The position numbers were made by a program, and so were the translations under genes. A model generated the notes under the pieces. The model made no database searches. It saw nothing but the letters and a program-made list of their open reading frames with translations, and was not told the origin of the DNA. From Clavelina lepadiformis (taxonomy: Eukaryota > Chordata > Ascidiacea > Aplousobranchia > Clavelinidae), in NCBI RefSeq assembly GCF_947623445.1, contig NC_135243.1:23134479-23198478 (forward strand): DNA of 64,000 nucleotides. The letters run 5' to 3'. Of this stretch, positions 24,801 to 35,590 are shown one piece after another. Position 1 is the first letter of the stretch; every line of letters starts with the position of its first letter.

Positions 24801-27461
24801 AAATAATTGATTAAGAATAACTCTAATACTGATTGAATGCAAGCTTAATTACAGTTGAACATTTGAACCAAAACACCAGCGAACTAATTAAATAATAAAA
24901 CTTGTATTAGAACTGAAGCCTAATACCTCATAATGCAGAGACAATATAATATTCCCAGCACACCACACCATTGTGAAAATTATGCATAACATAATACACC
25001 AGCGGCAAATTACAAGCTAATGGTTCTACGATTGTAGTAACCAAGACAACCCATTATGATATAACTGAAGTCAGTGCAGTCCATATAATGTTGAAGGCTC
25101 ATTATATGGTGCTAGTAAACAAGCAATGCTAGGGCTGGTAAAAATTAATAATTATCTATATATATATATAAACACAAAACAGTAGCTCTCAGGGCCAGCA
25201 ACCTCATGGGAATAATTATGTGCAGTGTTTTTGGAGGTCCCATTTTTTTGCACCATAAACGATTAATATGATTAATTTATCATCATTATCGTCCAAGTTT
25301 TACTGGTCAGACAATGTGTTTTTCCTGTTGTTTTTTCATAACCTGACAAGCAGTTAATGCATTGGGCAAAAGCATATTTGGCCACAAGATATAACAGTTG
25401 AGAGCCACTGAGACAAAATTTACCGAATACACTTGATTTCTAGAAGTATAGAAAGCTACTCTAACAATCGACTCGAATATTAAAACCAATCAAAACAATA
25501 TTTTTCTAAAGAATAGACTCACATGGTCAAGATTAGGTGAAGGAGGAACATTCTCTTTTCTCTCCTTTTTCTTCCTCATAAGCACAGAGGAAGGAGCAGT
25601 AAATGTTGAATTGTCAACATGAGGTTGTGATTTTGCTGCAGGTGCCGTCTTTTCTTCTGCTAGTAGTAAAAATGCGTTCAAAATCTCTCACGCATGAAGA
25701 GACTCAAATGATAGTTTCAAATCTCTCTAACACAGGTACAGTTAAGAAAAAATCGAAAGCTATATTTTACTAGAGCTGGCAGTCTGTAACAAGCACAATA
25801 CATCAGCCATAAGTATGGGTATGCACAACGTAAAGATATATCCTTGGTTTGAATTGTAATGAGATATACAAGGCATCAGTTTTCACCTGTGCGAGTAGTT
25901 TCACTCTGACCAGCTCTTGACTGTTTTCTGGGAGATGTTTGCTTCTTAGGAGATGCAGCAGCACCCTGAGGTGCTTCCACAGGAGCAGACATGGACGCAT
26001 GAGTTGTTTCTAGCTTATGTGAAGGATCTTTTCTGTGTTTTGAAGGTGAAAGCTCTTTGGGCTCTGTAGGTTGGGAAGACGTCGCTTTTTGTTTCGGCGA
26101 AAGCTGATGTTGCGAACTTTTCTTAGACTTGTGTTCTCCATTATGGGATGCTGGAGAGGAGGATCGGTCATGTTTGGAGGTCCTGGATGAAGAATGAGTC
26201 GAATGTTCTGATTCGTCTGCATAAGGCATCTCTTCTGGGCTGGTGAAGCTCATCTCATGAGAACTCTTTGGTTCTAAAATGATCATTAGATGTTTAATCG
26301 TTTGTTTAAATATAATTTCACTTGTTAACAAAAAGTTATTAGTTTAACTCTACTGTACACAATCCGATGAAAACTTACTAAGTTAACTAAATGGTTCATT
26401 GCTAGCAATAAATAGTTTAATATTAAAAATATAATAAATAATTCGGTATATACAATAACTATTAATAAATAACCTTCGCATGCTTACAAAAGGCACAAAA
26501 AATGTTCCCTACCATTTATTGATTTGCTTGGTGAGTTGGTCGAGTCGGCTGGTGGAGTTAATGGTGGGACTCCATCACCAGAAATTTCACTGGCAGAAGA
26601 TGCTGCGGAGAGCGATGAACGATATTTTTTTTTGAGTTGAACATATTTTTCACCCTATTTAAGACAGAAGGTGAAAGGGAGCTAGCTACTTTTCAAATTT
26701 TTCATGCACATTTTAACAATATTCAAAAAGGTTAAAATAGTAGAGCTATGTTATGTGTAAAAATTATACAGTACACATAAACACAAGTGATAGAGTACTG
26801 ATATGTTCATATTCCTTAAAACAAATTCTGCAGAAATGGTATATATCAAGACAACAACAAAAAATTACGTTTTCCGTTTTGACAACTGCAACTGTATTGA
26901 CACACTCTTTAAATTTCTGCCGTGCTGAATCTGGAACACATGGATGTGCTATTTTATTAATGATAACTCATAACATAACAGACATGGCACACCAAATCCA
27001 TGACCCGTACTGGTACCACATGCACATCGTCTATCTGTAATTTTTATCGCAAACTCATCCAAACAGGTACAGCAGTAATGTAATGTTAGATAATTTTTCA
27101 TGTTTTAATGATTTTGTAATTCATAAACATGTAACAAAATCACAACACTAATCATAAACATAAAACTATGTTAAACAAATCAATTAGATAAATATATTGA
27201 GATGTAGATATATATACATGTATATTACTACAAAGTAATGGGAGCTTAATGGCACGCCCAGCCAGGAATTAAGACTTCAAAGAAAGAATAGTAAAGTGAG
27301 CTTTATATGTATATATGTAGGAAAAAATACAATAAAACACCTTTTGTTTCAGGATTATTCAACACCTTCTTGAAGTGGGAAACAAGAATGGTGTTCTTCA
27401 CTTTTCCCCCATGGTCAGTAATAAATTGGCAAACAGCCTCCACTGTAATGTCAAGACTCAT
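15897..27461 (-). CDS. SOWAH-like: Sosondowah (SOWAH) ankyrin-repeat protein, full length
   Basis: Minus-strand exons: 27341-27461 (ATG), 26869-26930, 26513-26654, 25887-26273, 25523-25659, 24647-24739, 22327-22437, 21969-22016, 21379-21480, 21151-21162, a junction near 20949, 20481-20567, 20061-20130, 19788-19865, 17407-17454, 16996-17162, 16495-16577 and 15897-16035 (TAG); about 629 aa. Residues 1-75 are the SOWAH winged-helix domain (FITDHGGKVKN, HFKKVLNNPE, GEKYVQLKKKYR). A Ser/Pro/Lys-rich disordered linker follows (about 76-350). Ankyrin repeats follow from about residue 368 (LDINEKAWIIQSSKGSL, TALHWAAKKGNIDMV, GYTPLHFAAMHGHENV), closing with the family signature RDYSGRLAIHYL. The tail is basic, then Ser-rich (SSSSPNLQRSAPTTPN). 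The combination of winged helix and SOWAH-type ankyrins, and the phase agreement of every junction but one, make the family call firm. Cellular role is not known from sequence. Confidence 0.85.
18930..18935 (-). terminator. Candidate poly(A) signal for the SOWAH read-through isoform
   Basis: AATAAA on the minus strand about 420 nt downstream of the TAA at 19354. A single hexamer in AT-rich DNA is weak evidence; its position behind an open terminal exon is the only support. Confidence 0.3.
19354..19865 (-). CDS. SOWAH-like: Alternative 3'-terminal exon of the SOWAH gene
   Basis: From the acceptor at 19866-19867 the frame stays open through the internal donor (CAAA|GTAAGAA, at 19781-19787) to a TAA at 19354. 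Reading through gives an isoform of about 628 aa whose tail after the ankyrin repeats is Ser/Asn/His-rich (SSSSNDQRSSNGNG, KHSHDHKSDHD) and ends PSPPPLPMSRP...MWKPAGPKA. Using the internal donor instead joins in phase to 17454 and gives the other tail. A candidate AATAAA on the minus strand at 18930-18935 would polyadenylate the read-through form about 420 nt past the stop. Confidence 0.6.
22719..22841 (-). CDS. SOWAH-like: Possible alternative first exon of the SOWAH gene
   Basis: ATG at 22841 opens exactly 41 codons (MNTMQAPETDGNFVVRLRA, later KRLSRPKSIWRK) to a strong donor (AAA|GTAAGTAA) in phase 0. That joins directly to the SOWAH exon at 22327-22437, which also begins in phase 0. No good acceptor precedes it in a usable frame, which suits a transcription-start exon rather than an internal one. 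An isoform started here would lack the winged-helix domain and most of the linker but keep all the ankyrin repeats. Confidence 0.4.
24180..24300. repeat. AT-rich simple repeat
   Basis: Imperfect TA/ATAT runs within a SOWAH intron (for example TATATATATACGTATG near 24241). A similar (TA)n run lies near 25157-25170. Confidence 0.5.
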
Positions 27462-28480
27462 CTTCAAAATGTCTTTTCACAAGTCCAACCAACTTTTCCT
27501 ACATTTATAAAGTTGATGCACAAGCACTGAAAGTGATTCAATTCACAATAAAAAGTTTCTGTGAGGGAGTTTTTATCAAGCATATTGGAAAATTGGAATA
27601 ATAGGCTTAGTAAATGAGAAACTGACATGACAAGCTACTCATTGCCCCAGGACAACTTTTTCCAATGGACCCCATATTAAGGCAAGTTGCAAAGACCGGG
27701 TCTGTATTTCATGGTAGGATTCATCGAGATCTTGGGTGTGCACACTTGGCCAACTCAAATGTGGATTTTGTCTAGCCAAGCGTGTACCTATTCAATCTTT
27801 CTCCAGTGCATTTATATGCTATAAGTTGTTGTAACTATAAACTTATTTAACACCTAATGAAACAATTTCAGCTGGATAAATTTTCATCGATTCTTGTCGC
27901 AATTTGCTGATTTGACCAATCAGTATACATGGCTAAATGGATCAAGCCAGCCTTGCTCATACATCACGCTTCAGTGATTCTAAACAATTTTCAAAGTTTT
28001 ACTTTTTCACCGCTATGATCATGTCTTTGATTCATGATTTGTGCAAAACATTGTAGCACCTCGCTTGTTCACACCGCTTTAAAACATAACTCTACAGTTT
28101 ACGCAGCTTAGAAGTATATAACAATTTAACAAATCTATCTATGAAAGGGTAAATTTATTTTATAAACTACTAAACTGATATATATTTGGTTCTCAAAATA
28201 AGACGCCAAGTGGGCAAAAATGTACCAGAAGTTTATCCTGGAAGCGCAGTTGCCACGAAATACAGATCAGCCAGCGACCAAATCTATGTCACAAATTTTG
28301 TAGATAGATCTGCACATATATAGCCTATATATGACATATTCATTTGCTAGATTTAAAGTTGCTAAAGTTGGCTGTTTCTGGATGAGAAATCTCTCACAGT
28401 AGCCATTATACAAGCAATTAAATTCAACCCCCACCCCACTTCGCAAATTTTCCAATCTGGTTGATATGTATAGCCTAGTC
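27462..28480. other. Upstream region of the SOWAH gene
   Basis: About 1 kb to the right of the SOWAH start codon (the gene is on the minus strand). It should contain its 5' UTR and promoter. No TATA box or other motif could be assigned with confidence, and no exon was seen. Confidence 0.4.
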
Positions 28481-28786
28481 CAGCGTGGTCCAACTTCTTT
28501 TCATCGCGGGCCAAAATCAGAAATTTTTTTTATCTTGCGGGCCAATGTTTTTAAATTAGAACTGAAGAAATGTGAAATTAGAACTGAAAAACAATGTGAT
28601 ATTGATATTAGAACTGAAATTAGAATAGTTCAAAATTTAGCTATTAAATGCTGATCAATGTGACATCTGCGGTCGAGGTTCTTCCTCGACAATAGCGACT
28701 ATCAAAGCTGACTATCAGTTCGCGGGCCAAAAAATCGGTGCTCGCGGGCCAACTTTGGCCCGCGGGCCTGCAGTTGGACCACGCTG
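28481..28786. mobile_element. Non-autonomous hAT-type MITE with perfect TSD
   Basis: A 306-bp element with perfect 15-bp terminal inverted repeats (CAGCGTGGTCCAACT at the left, its reverse complement at the right), flanked by identical 8-bp direct repeats GCCTAGTC at 28473-28480 and 28787-28794. An 8-bp target duplication and CAG...CTG ends are the hAT signature. It has no coding capacity. The interior carries short GC-rich inverted motifs (GCGGGCC) and a run of ATTAGAACTGAA-type tandem repeats. Confidence 0.85.
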
Positions 28787-31058
28787 GCCTAGTCCATCAT
28801 TTTTACTAAGTTGCATGCAGGGGGAAGAAATGAGTTCTAAAGAGCACCAGCAATGCACAACCAAGTGATGCATGTGTTTTTTAAACACTAACCTAGGACC
28901 TAATCTTTCATCAATACACTTGCTTGTTAAATTGAGAATTGGTACACAAATACTCGATTTTAGTTATTTAGGGTTTAATTGGAATTAGATTTAGACTGGA
29001 ATGTAGTTTTACGTTGAGTTTAAGTTACTATGTTATAACATTTAAGTTAGGTTAACAAAAAAGTGCAAAAAGAGCATCGAACACACGATTGTTCTGGTGA
29101 AATAGTGGCAGCCATTCAGATATAACCGCACTGTATTTCGTGGCAGCTGCAAACCCAAGATATTCCTCACCCATACAGCCAATATTTAAACGTACGAAAC
29201 ATAAATATTATTCTTATATATTATTCTTATATAATATTCTTTTCTAACCTGCTACTGATGACGTCACGAACAGAGAAGTTCTGTTACTGAAACTGCAAGC
29301 AGTAGCAGGGCCCCATTGGAAAACAGCAGGCTGCTATCTAACAATAGCGTCCACACTTTTAGTTACCAACCTGCTTAAAAATTTCAAAAAGAATCGATGA
29401 AAAGTTATCGAGCCCAGAGGATTTTTTGATAAAGTGTTACCGGTATGTTAGGTTAGGTAAATATATAGCCTAATTACAATTACAAGTACAAGTAGGCCTA
29501 TTAGCTTGGATTTGAACTGAACAAAGATTGAACAGGTGCACACCTGCACACTTAAGTTACCGGGTCTAAACACCTGAGACCTCAGCGGATCCTGCAATGA
29601 AATACGGACAGAGATATGGGCTAGAGTCTAGCCCTACCAAATTCTATCCAAGGTCTAGCCGCTAGACCTTCACTGACACCTTCGACCTTCACCGTCCAGT
29701 GCCTGCCGACCTTATCTCGTCTGACTGTTAGCACGGAGGTACTTAAAACACGGATTCCAAACGGAGTTTTTCCGACATACCAATGCTGTAGAAATTGAAA
29801 AACAAATTCTTTCTGCCTATCGAAAAGAGGTCATTTCAGCGCTCGTCTTTACGGATTTTTTAAACTTCATTCATCTTTTGCAAAGAAAAGAGCTGTCAAG
29901 CTAACTTTTGTTCGTTGCCAACCATAAAAAAGTTAAGGATATTTGAAAAAAACTTTTACATTTTTCTCTTAGGCACTAGTTGTGTTTACTAAATTAACTA
30001 AAATATTCTCGATAAAAGAAGAATCTTCTACAATAGAGAAACCGAGACGAAAGTTGCACAGTTTTCGAAAACAGAAGTGACGTCACCACTCGCTAAAATT
30101 ATCCTCCAACTTAAACCACTTTTGGGCAGCGTTGACACAAGATGGAACTTATAGCCTATAAGTTAGTCTATAGGCCTAATCCTGTTGCATTAAAATCTTG
30201 AAAATTTCACTTGACATGAATTGAAAGTAAAAATTAAAAAATCAGCTGAACCGACTTTGTTGAATCCCCCAAACTAAAAAAAGGGAATCCCAATTAAGCT
30301 TCTTGTCGTCCTCCATGTTTGTGTATAATTCTACGGTATTGCACTTCCTGCAAAAGATATCTATTACCATGCAATATAAATTGCAACGTTAAAAGCAGTA
30401 AATTTTCATTTTCAACAACAAATGTTTAGCTAATTTAATTTGTTCATTATCTAAAAAAAGTAAGTTTTGACCGTAGTAGGGGAATTTCGTCTGGTGCTTC
30501 CAAAGTAGGGTTTGTGAAACGGTTTAAGGGTTCCGCTACAGAAAAGTTCTCAAGTTTTTCCCCAATCGATGGCATAGAAAACGTACTCTTTAAGACTGAT
30601 GCTTTAAATTTATTGATTTGGTATTTAAACTAGACACAATTTTGCTTGATTATGACATAATAATTTCATTTCTACCACAGTTAACAATACTTTAGCTTAC
30701 AGCTTTGTTAATTTTACAGCTTGCTATTTTTACAGGGCATCAAATTCTTAAAAAGTTGCCTAAATAAAAAAAAACTTCATGCAAAATTTTTTAAAAACTT
30801 TTGGGACCACTCTGATCAAGATCAACAGAAAAACATGTTTTTCGTTAACTTTGAGTCCGGTAGAGTCCATTCGAAACATGATTTAAAACATTACTTTGTA
30901 GCATCTTGCACGGGAAAAGCAGAAAAAACCTTAAAAGATAAGGTTGCAAAAGTTTTCAAAATTGAAATATCTCTACAGTCCATTATTTTTCCTTTTTCTT
31001 TTGTTTCCTAGCCATACTTATTTTTGAGTCCAGACAGATGGCAACCCTGGGTATAGAG
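28787..31058. other. Gene-poor spacer
   Basis: No supported exon. It includes a short tandem of TATTATTCTTATA-like units at about 29205-29245, perfect TGACGTCA sites at 29259-29266 and 30078-30085, and short palindromic strings around 29620-29670 (CTAGAGTCTAG type). A 96-codon open frame at 30721-31011 is discussed under rejected items. Confidence 0.4.
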
Positions 31059-31383
31059 CAGTGGTTTCCAAACAAGGGTAGCGAAGAGTCATAGAATGAG
31101 TCCCACCAAGGCGATGCCAACATATGTTTGTAATAAAATACATTGCTCCATAGGGAGTGGATCAAATTACTTTGCTTGTTTGTGTTTGTCTCTAGCGTAG
31201 GCCCATAGGTACTTGATAAAAGAGTAAATTGCTGACATTGCAAACGAATTTAGCAACTTAGCTACTGCAAAAAATCATCCATACAATCGTTATTTTTCCG
31301 TGTTAAAATACGTTGTTTGAAGCTTGGGCCGCGAGATGTTCACTCGGATTTGGGTCGCGCTCAAAAAAGTTCAGGAACCGCTG
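31059..31383. mobile_element. Non-autonomous hAT-type MITE with perfect TSD
   Basis: A 325-bp element. The left end is CAGTGGTTTCCAAAC and the right end is the imperfect inverted copy AGTTCAGGAACCGCTG. Identical 8-bp duplications GTATAGAG lie at 31051-31058 and 31384-31391. This matches the common 'CAGTGGTTCCCAA' class of hAT termini. No transposase frame is present. Confidence 0.8.
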
Positions 31384-31454
31384 GTATAGAGTATCTATGC
31401 TGAAAGAAAACGCCACCTGCAACTACAAGTCACTGACTCGCAAAGTCATGTCCA

Positions 31455-31690
31455 GGGGTTGCCATACCGTCCGGAAAATTCCGGACATGTCCGGAATGTA
31501 GGGTTAAATTTTGCGTCCGGGAGGAATTTAAAAAAATGCTCAAATGTCCGGAATTTTATGATGGGCGTTTTGGGTAGGGTTGCCATACGTCCGGATTTCC
31601 CCGGACATGTCCGGAATTTTAGTGTTCAAACTGCTTCCGGGGGGAAATGCTAAAATATGCTTAAATGTCCGGAAATTTTAAAATTGTTTG
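31455..31690. repeat. Two tandem divergent copies of a TCCGGACATGTCCGGA-bearing repeat
   Basis: Copy 1 (about 31455-31570) and copy 2 (about 31577-31690) both start GGGTTGCCATA(C)CGTCCGG, contain the palindrome TCCGGACATGTCCGGA, then a second TCCGG-rich block, and end AAATGTCCGGAA. The period is about 120 bp with clear divergence between copies. The GGGTTGCCA start resembles hAT-type element ends, but no target duplication was seen. Confidence 0.6.
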
Positions 31691-32563
31691 TTGCGTTACG
31701 GGTAATAATTTCATTGTTACGTCATAAACGACAATACAGCGCTCTATTTGGGATACAATGATACATGGATGAGTGAAGCTAGGCTAGTACTGTAGCTGAA
31801 GGCCTTATATCTTAGTCGATATTGCAAAATTTAGAACATGTCTGAAACGATAAAAGCGTATATTCGCTGAAGAAAATTATAAAGCAGTGAAAGCAGTAGA
31901 AAAATAGCGCAACAAGAAGTCTGTTGCAGACCAAATTAGAATACCAAGGAAATTGTTGTTTGTTTAATGCTTAATGATTTCGAAGTGGGCCGCGGGTTTT
32001 GTTCGCACCGTCAAGGTGGGGCATTGCTAGTGTGACGTCATATTGACAGACAATGTGATTATACCTCATTCTAAAAACCGCTATTGGGCACTAAAGAGTG
32101 TTTGGATTTTAGGCCACGAAAATATGGTAACCCTAACTAGCAGATCTTATGATCTAAGCCAGTTTATGGGAATTGAACAGTTATGCAAACACCAATTCAT
32201 CACACGCCAAAAATATGCCAAGCGCCAACAAATACTCACGACGTGGAATACGGAAATAACAAATCTTTGATGCCAGATCATTTTCAATGTCGGTTAAGTA
32301 AGGCTTATAACCGCAAGACTGAAAACATAGGCTACTTGATGCAAACAACAGCCGTTTCTTTTGTTCAGTTCACATTTTTATGTCATAATCGCCATCAACT
32401 TCATCATATTAAGTGAAAAATTTTCGATATCCGAAATGTTGGATAAAAATTGCTTGACCGCAAGGTATATTTTTGTCGTTTATCTTACTGTTAACCTTAC
32501 TTTACCTATCGTCCTTAACTTGCTTAAGGACCAATGTAGACTTAACGATTACCGCTTGCCCAC
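31691..32563. other. Gene-poor spacer
   Basis: No exon is supported. A TGACGTCA lies at 32033-32040. A short stretch near 32180-32230 (GCAAACACCAATTCATCACA) is related to the interspersed repeat at 33375-33690. Confidence 0.4.
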
Positions 32564-32736
32564 CATAGGCGTAGCCAGGGGGGAGGCAAAAGGGGCCACG
32601 CCCTCCCCTCCCAACTTTTGTGTCTATAGGCTTCTACATCAGGTGGCGGTGTCTTAAAACAAACACTTTGTAGTTCCCTTGAACTCATGAAATATTTGGC
32701 CCCACCCAAAAAAAAATTTTTATGGCTACGCCACTG
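32564..32736. mobile_element. Small degenerate MITE (GGCGTAGCCA ends)
   Basis: About 173 bp bounded by CATAGGCGTAGCCAG on the left and the imperfect inverted copy ATGGCTACGCCACTG on the right (12 of 15 match). The flanks TTGCCCAC (32556-32563) and TTGTCCAT (32737-32744) match at 6 of 8 positions, compatible with an aged 8-bp target duplication. The interior is GC-rich at the left and poly-A at the right; no coding capacity. Confidence 0.5.
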
Positions 32737-33374
32737 TTGTCCATCACTATAAGGGTTTTAACCAGTTGATGTTTTGAAGTTATGCTCTGTCAGAAGTTTA
32801 TTAATTTATCAAGCCGTTTTAATGAATGACAGCCGTGCACGTATACCATAGAACTCGGTATTGATTGTTCTGTCATTAACCGGAAACTATTTGAAGCCCC
32901 GTACATTTTTGTGAGTGCAAATGTGAACATATAGTCAGTTTTCGACAGAAACCTTATTAATGTTTATTCCTTTGTGGTCTGTGACGTCAAAATGTACTGA
33001 AGCGACGAAATCACAGCAGCAACTGCACCGGATTTGCAACATTTCAAAATGGTAGGCGATATGCTAATCATGCTGTGATAGGAAGCTACTAACATGATCA
33101 TGACATGAAAAATCGCACCCAGCGGGCAGGGTCATTGATCATAAAGCAAAATATGAGACGATACGTCACGAAAATATGTCTCGATAAAATATGTCAGAAT
33201 ACGTCACGAAAATACGACACGAGGGTCAGAGTGTGGATTTTCTACAAACAAATGCCAGCTGTATTAATTGCTAGGTTAAATGTTCGGTTTGCTAAGAATT
33301 ACTTTCACAATACTCTATATGCTGAAAGGCCCCAACAAAACGTGTTGGTGGAAAGATTACAGTTATAGTGCACC
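32737..33374. other. Gene-poor spacer
   Basis: No exon seen. It contains a TGACGTCA at 32982-32989 and a small direct repeat of a TACGTCACGAAAATA motif near 33160-33215. Confidence 0.4.
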
Positions 33375-33692
33375 GTGTGCAAACGCCAATTCATCAAACG
33401 CCAAACTGGCGCCAAAACAAAAAACCATCTACAACAAGAATTGAATTATTTAATGAATGCTACGTATATTTGTCCATAACATTACCTGGAAGGAAACATG
33501 TACGTAGGCAAATAAAACTCTGTTATATTTGCAACTGGCACCGTTTGCTGTTTGTATTCGTGCAAATGTCTGAGAACGTCTGAGTGGAGTATGTTGAAGT
33601 TTAACAAAAAAAAACTTTTTTGAGTACTGCTTCGATTTTTGTGATATTCTTCATTTTATAAGTTTTTCCTGCAACCTTTTGATGCGTCATCT
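33375..33692 (+). repeat. Interspersed repeat copy A (inverted partner at 36628-36895)
   Basis: The sequence from GCAAACGCCAATTCATCAAA to GATGCGTCATC is found again on the opposite strand at 36628-36895. A shared core includes AATGAATGCTACGTATATTT/TTGTCCATAACATTACCT and a GAGTGGAGTATGTTG block. Both copies are open over a similar frame (FNECYVYLSITLPGR vs FNECYLYLSITLPKR), but this follows from DNA similarity and is not good evidence of a gene. Confidence 0.6.
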
Positions 33693-34882
33693 CTAAAGCG
33701 ATTTCTGTACAGCAGGTTATCATCAACTGAAAATGCGATCTTTATTTTGAACAATTGCTCAAAACGAAATAAAAACTAAAACAACTGCGTGAAAGGAAAT
33801 GACGTTTGCCACAATGCTGGAATTTTCATAAGAATTTCGTAGATGAAATAATTTGAAAGTCTAATACAGGTTGCTGTGGAAAGTCTTCTTACTTAACGTA
33901 TGCCAAATACCAGCGTTCTTGATAGGTTGATTGATGATTAATTATTGCTAGATTGAAGTGTCCGTAGTCTGACACCATTGATATGCGCCACTGGTAACCA
34001 GAGGTAGACTAGTTGAGCGTGACATTACAATAACCAAACTGTCAATGTTTTGAATATTGATGTGTTATTGTTTCTCAACGAAACGGTTACTGCTTTCAGA
34101 GCTTTCAGCGTTGAGCTACATTCAGTGGACTATTAATGTCCGAACTGAACAATTGCGAACTAGATCGTTGAGTGCTGTAATGACAAATGACGTAATTCGG
34201 AAGTAATAGAGATTATAGCACAACGCTTATTGTTAACCACACGAAATAAGACACTAATAACATTATAATATCATCAGATCTACAAAAGATATCCGAAGGA
34301 ATAAGGGCTAATTTTGACAATTTGGCTTAGCACACTATCTCACCCCACGGGCATTTCAAAAAAGGATTATCGCGGTAGAACCCCATGTGACAGCATTACA
34401 GACATTGTATAAAAATAATGGTATACAGTACTTCGGTAAACTGGTGGCTAATATCAGATGTGAAGTGAGATTGTTTATTTTCATCACGTGTGATATCTGC
34501 AGAAGATCGCACAATCTCTTCTACAAATCTATGGCTGAACTTTGGATATGACATCGGATTTTTTTTTAATGGCCATAGATTTCGATACTGCCCTTTCAAA
34601 GGACCAACAAGTTATTGCTTTGTTGCTTCTGGCGAATTGTTCGTTTTCTGGGTCAGATTTTCAACTTGCATCTGATTAGGGTGTTCGTCATCATCACTTG
34701 TGGGATATACTGGTCAATAATCGTGTGTGGTTTCAATGCTTTGCGCTTGCTTGGGGTCTTCGTGACGTAAATATAAACCTAGTAAGATAAAAACATACCG
34801 TGAAAGAAAAATCACCAAAAACTAAACATATAACTGTAGGATACGAAAAGCCTGAATGGAAATGAGTGTGCTTCCTCTATAG
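33693..34882. other. Gene-poor spacer with a weak minus-strand open frame
   Basis: No supported gene. A minus-strand frame at 34396-34599 (SYPKFSHRFVEEIVRSS, DITRDENKQSHF) looks mildly protein-like but lacks convincing splice sites or a family match. Confidence 0.3.
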
Positions 34883-35210
34883 CAGTGTTTCTCAAACTTT
34901 TTGCGATCGCGTACCACTCGTTCGTTTTTTTGCTACACTGCGTACCACCTGGCTCCTGAATGACTTATTTTACTCAAATGTACCGGTATTTATTAGTTAT
35001 TACCGTTATTACTATACCATAACACCAATGAATAGCAAGAAAACACAATTCAATTTGATAGAAGCAACTGTTTCTTCTGCACAAGCTTGTCTATCCGGGG
35101 CAACACATTACTCACAGCACATCGAAAATCATGTTCAGCGGTACGCGGTACCACTTAAAAAGCTCTCGCGTACCACTAGTGGTACGCGTACCACAGTTTG
35201 AGAACCACTG
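34883..35210. mobile_element. Non-autonomous hAT-type MITE with perfect TSD
   Basis: A 328-bp element with ends CAGTGTTTCTCAAACTTT and CAGTTTGAGAACCACTG (imperfect inverted repeats) and identical 8-bp duplications CTCTATAG at 34875-34882 and 35211-35218. Internal GTACCAC/GTGGTACGCG palindromes near the right end can fold. It lies 67 bp from the receptor gene fragment at 35277. Confidence 0.85.
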
Positions 35211-35276
35211 CTCTATAGTATACAAAGCTACAGTAGTTACGAAATGTTGGACTATTGGGATAAAGACTATTATTTA

Positions 35277-35590
35277 AAAATATTTCAACTTTTTCCCAAT
35301 TTTGGTCCCCTGCTCTTTGATGAAGGGCGAGTAAAGTATCGGGTTCAGGGCGCTATTGATCGGGAGCAGCACACCGGCGGTGAAGATCTCTATGCCGGGA
35401 GGTAGGACAACACCACCCAGGCTAATGTAGGCCATGATGCAAATCGGAATCCAACAGACATAGTCCGTTACAATGAGCCTCGCTATGCGCAGCTGGAGTC
35501 GTCGATCTTGATTCTTAGCAACGGCGTTCTTTTTATCAGGACGTTTAGACAAGTTTCTGTAAACTAGAACGTAGCTCACGCAAACAAACT
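35277..35590 (-). pseudogene. Inverted partial copy of the LDLa-GPCR 3' end (TM5-TM7 and tail)
   Basis: The minus strand encodes VCVSYVLVYRNLSKRPDKK, then IARLIVTDYVCWIPICIM, NSALNPILYSPF and the stop. Residue by residue it matches the last ~104 residues of the receptor at 38460-44453 (about 90% identity by eye), with only scattered substitutions such as F to Y after VTD and SFIEDK to PFIKEQ. Homology begins abruptly at the TTTGTTTGC corresponding to about 44137 of the parent and continues to the stop codon. No upstream exons, LDLa modules or TM1-4 are present, so it cannot make a receptor. The frame is still open, so the copy is young or conserved. It is not processed: the parental region is a single exon. 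Confidence 0.8.

Noticed and set aside
30721..31011. 96-codon plus-strand frame after a TTTACAG acceptor-like site
   Set aside because: Lys/Phe-rich composition typical of random AT-rich frames, with no motif, partner exon or donor.
34396..34675. Minus-strand frames (FSHRFVEEIVRSSADITRDE; nearby QMQVENLTQKTNNSPEATKQ)
   Set aside because: They look mildly protein-like, but the two pieces are in different frames, no consensus splice sites join them, and no family is recognisable.
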